The notes under the pieces: generated by a model
The model's input: the letters and a program-made list of their open reading frames with translations, nothing else
Told to the model about the DNA's origin: nothing
Databases searched by the model: none
Translations under genes and position numbers: made by a program
Shown here: positions 62,890 through 64,000 of the stretch, piece after piece
How positions within the stretch are numbered: position 1 is the first letter of the stretch
How the letters are laid out: the number at the start of each line of letters is the position of its first letter
Source: an uncultured Oscillospiraceae bacterium
GTDB lineage: Bacteria > Bacillota > Clostridia > Oscillospirales > Oscillospiraceae
DNA: 64,000 nucleotides
Assembly: GCA_934631005.1 (NCBI GenBank)
Contig: CAKTXA010000006.1
Span: forward strand, 27,045-91,044
Reading direction: 5' to 3'

Positions 62890-62915
62890 CCCTGTTTGGA
62901 AGCCGCTTTTGCCCG

Positions 62916-63617
62916 TTATGTGATCACAAATCCGCCGTTCACGGCCAGCACCTGGCCGGTGATGAAGTCCGCGTCCGCGAGATATTCGGCCGCCCGCGCC
63001 ACGTCGTCCGGCTGCCCCAGCCGCTCCAGCGGCGTCTCGTCGCGCAGCATCGCGCGCGTCTCGTCGCCGAGATTCGCGCACATATCCGTGTCGATCACGC
63101 CCGGGGCGATGCTGTTCACGCGGATGTTCGACGGCCCCAGCTCCTGCGCCAGCGCCTTGGACAGCGCGATCACCGCGCCCTTCGTGGCTGAGTACCCGGC
63201 CTCGCAGCTCGCGCCGACCTGCCCCCACATGGAGGAGACCGTGACGATGCAGCCGTCCTTTTTTTCCAGCATCCCCGGCAGCGCCGCGCGCACGCAGTGG
63301 AACACGCCGTCCACGTTCACGGCGAACAGCCTGCGCCATTCCGCGTCCGTGATCGACGAAATGACGCCGTATTGCACGATCCCCGCGTTGCAGATCAGCA
63401 CATCCAGCGGCGGCAGATTTTCAAACGCCGCCGCGACCTGCGCCGCGTCCGCCACATCGCAGCGGATGGCCGCAGCCCCGGTCTCGCGCGCGACGCGCGA
63501 CGCGGCGTCGTCATTTTTTTCATACAGGAACCAGACCCGGTCGCCCCGCGCGGCAAACCGCCGCACGCAAGCCCCCCCGATCCCCCGCGACCCGCCGGTA
63601 ATAAGCACAGTTCGCAT
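62916..63617 (-). CDS. SDR-family oxidoreductase, FabG-like
   Basis: Short-chain dehydrogenase of 233 aa from the ATG at 63617, with GGAGAG upstream; the longer frame runs into repeat J. TGGSRGIGGACVRRF at residues 7-21, CNAGIVQYG near 80, VSSMWGQVG with the catalytic Ser near 131, YSATK near 145, and C-terminal LAVNGGFVIT. It is similar in its active-site blocks to the SDR at 4069. FabG (3-oxoacyl-ACP reductase) or a sugar dehydrogenase are both possible. Single gene. Confidence 0.9.
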   Translation of the reverse strand: MRTVLITGGSRGIGGACVRRFAARGDRVWFLYEKNDDAASRVARETGAAAIRCDVADAAQVAAAFENLPPLDVLICNAGIVQYGVISSITDAEWRRLFAVNVDGVFHCVRAALPGMLEKKDGCIVTVSSMWGQVGASCEAGYSATKGAVIALSKALAQELGPSNIRVNSIAPGVIDTDMCANLGDETRAMLRDETPLERLGQPDDVARAAEYLADADFITGQVLAVNGGFVIT

Positions 63618-63650
63618 AATAACTCTCCGTTTCGTTAAGTTCTCCGAATT

Positions 63651-64000
63651 TCGTCGTAACGTAGGGGCGGGGCTTGCCCCGCCCGCAAGTGGGCAGCTGC
63701 GGATTTTGTATGCACCGGCAGGGCGGTGCACACCCCTTGCCTTCCCCTCGGGGTCGATTCCCCCTATCAGGGGGAAATGTCCCGAAGGGACAAAGAGGGT
63801 AGGGACAGGTGTCCCCGAAGGGGGCGGATGAGGGCCGGGGAGCACTTGCGAATAGCTTAGCATGCACATCAAAACGCAACTGCTCCCCGGCCCTCATCAG
63901 TCGGCTTCGCCGACAGCTTCCCCCAGGGGAAGCTATGGGGTGCATTCCGCTCCGCGGTGCGTGCAAAGGCCGCAAATGTGCTCCAGACATCAAAAAGGCA
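63651..64000. repeat. Mosaic palindromic repeat J (runs to the window edge)
   Basis: Left end TCGTCGTAACGTAGGGG, beta arm CAAGTGGGCAGCTGCGG, core with the 52-bp module, GGCGGATGAGGGCCGGGGAG, central GAGCACTTGCG ... CGCAACTGCTC palindrome, CTTCCCCCAGGGGAAG. The distal arm CATTCCGCTCCGCGGTGCG is reached near the edge. It fills the gap 63618-64000. Confidence 0.83.

Noticed and set aside
42930..64000. Regularly recurring palindromes considered as CRISPR arrays
   Set aside because: Copies are kilobases apart, have no unique short spacers of equal length, and no cas genes are present.

Overview
The window looks like the chromosome of a high-GC, anaerobic gut-type Clostridia (Oscillospiraceae-like Firmicute). 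Evidence: Gram-positive AGGAGG-type ribosome sites, sigma-A style -35/-10 boxes, many short intrinsic terminators, pyruvate-phosphate dikinase, ROK and AraC regulators, lipoprotein solute-binding proteins with short low-complexity linkers, and GC-rich palindromic intergenic repeats of the kind common in these genomes. The genus is an inference; no rRNA is present.

Left part (1-29.4 kb): a dense carbohydrate-scavenging region. Minus-strand operon 1-3955 (Gfo/Idh/MocA dehydrogenase, SDR dehydrogenase, CUT2 sugar ABC ATPase and permease) is divergent from an SDR gene (4069). A PIG-L deacetylase (4813-5520), a Gfo/Idh/MocA dehydrogenase plus TIM-barrel sugar isomerase (6288-8140), an AraC regulator (8467) and a DegT/DnrJ aminotransferase (9398-10666) follow. 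A second CUT2 sugar importer (11271-14994) is divergent from a ROK regulator (15260-16456). A minus operon (16508-19603) encodes a ceramidase-like hydrolase, a second PIG-L deacetylase and a second Gfo dehydrogenase. Next come a lone CBM9-like protein (19724), a divergent glucosamine-6-phosphate isomerase-like protein (20892), another ROK regulator (21960), tRNA-Thr and tRNA-Tyr (23239-23429), an EamA transporter, an L-fucose-isomerase-like protein, an aldose-epimerase-like DUF4432 protein, a PocR-AraC regulator and a class II aldolase.

Middle (29.7-39.0 kb): one long plus-strand operon with a family-5 (Opp/Dpp type) ABC importer, NagA-like deacetylase, a second CBM9-like protein, a third-type Gfo dehydrogenase, and a MerR regulator after two stem-loops. 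The repeated pairing of deacetylases (PIG-L x2, NagA), NagB-like isomerase, dehydrogenases and epimerase/isomerases suggests uptake and deacetylation/oxidation of amino sugars or unusual glycan-derived sugars; this is inference.

Right part (39.1-64 kb): housekeeping genes ppdK, a Noc/ParB-like protein, cardiolipin synthase, uvrA, radC, uvrB, galE, deoD-deoB-cdd nucleoside salvage, a membrane protein, rpiB, metN-metI-metQ methionine import, an orphan phage-tail-like protein and an SDR. Most intergenic gaps here carry large mosaic palindromic repeats, which are absent from about 11.2 to 42.9 kb.

Most notable signals: (1) a 40-codon Met/Cys-rich leader peptide followed by an intrinsic terminator directly in front of metN, which looks like ribosome-mediated attenuation of methionine import; (2) the same palindromic operator at the same distance from two promoters, both oriented towards PIG-L deacetylase units; (3) a mosaic family of composite palindromic repeats; (4) a 160-bp MITE with GTAA ends; (5) duplicated Gfo/PIG-L cassettes.
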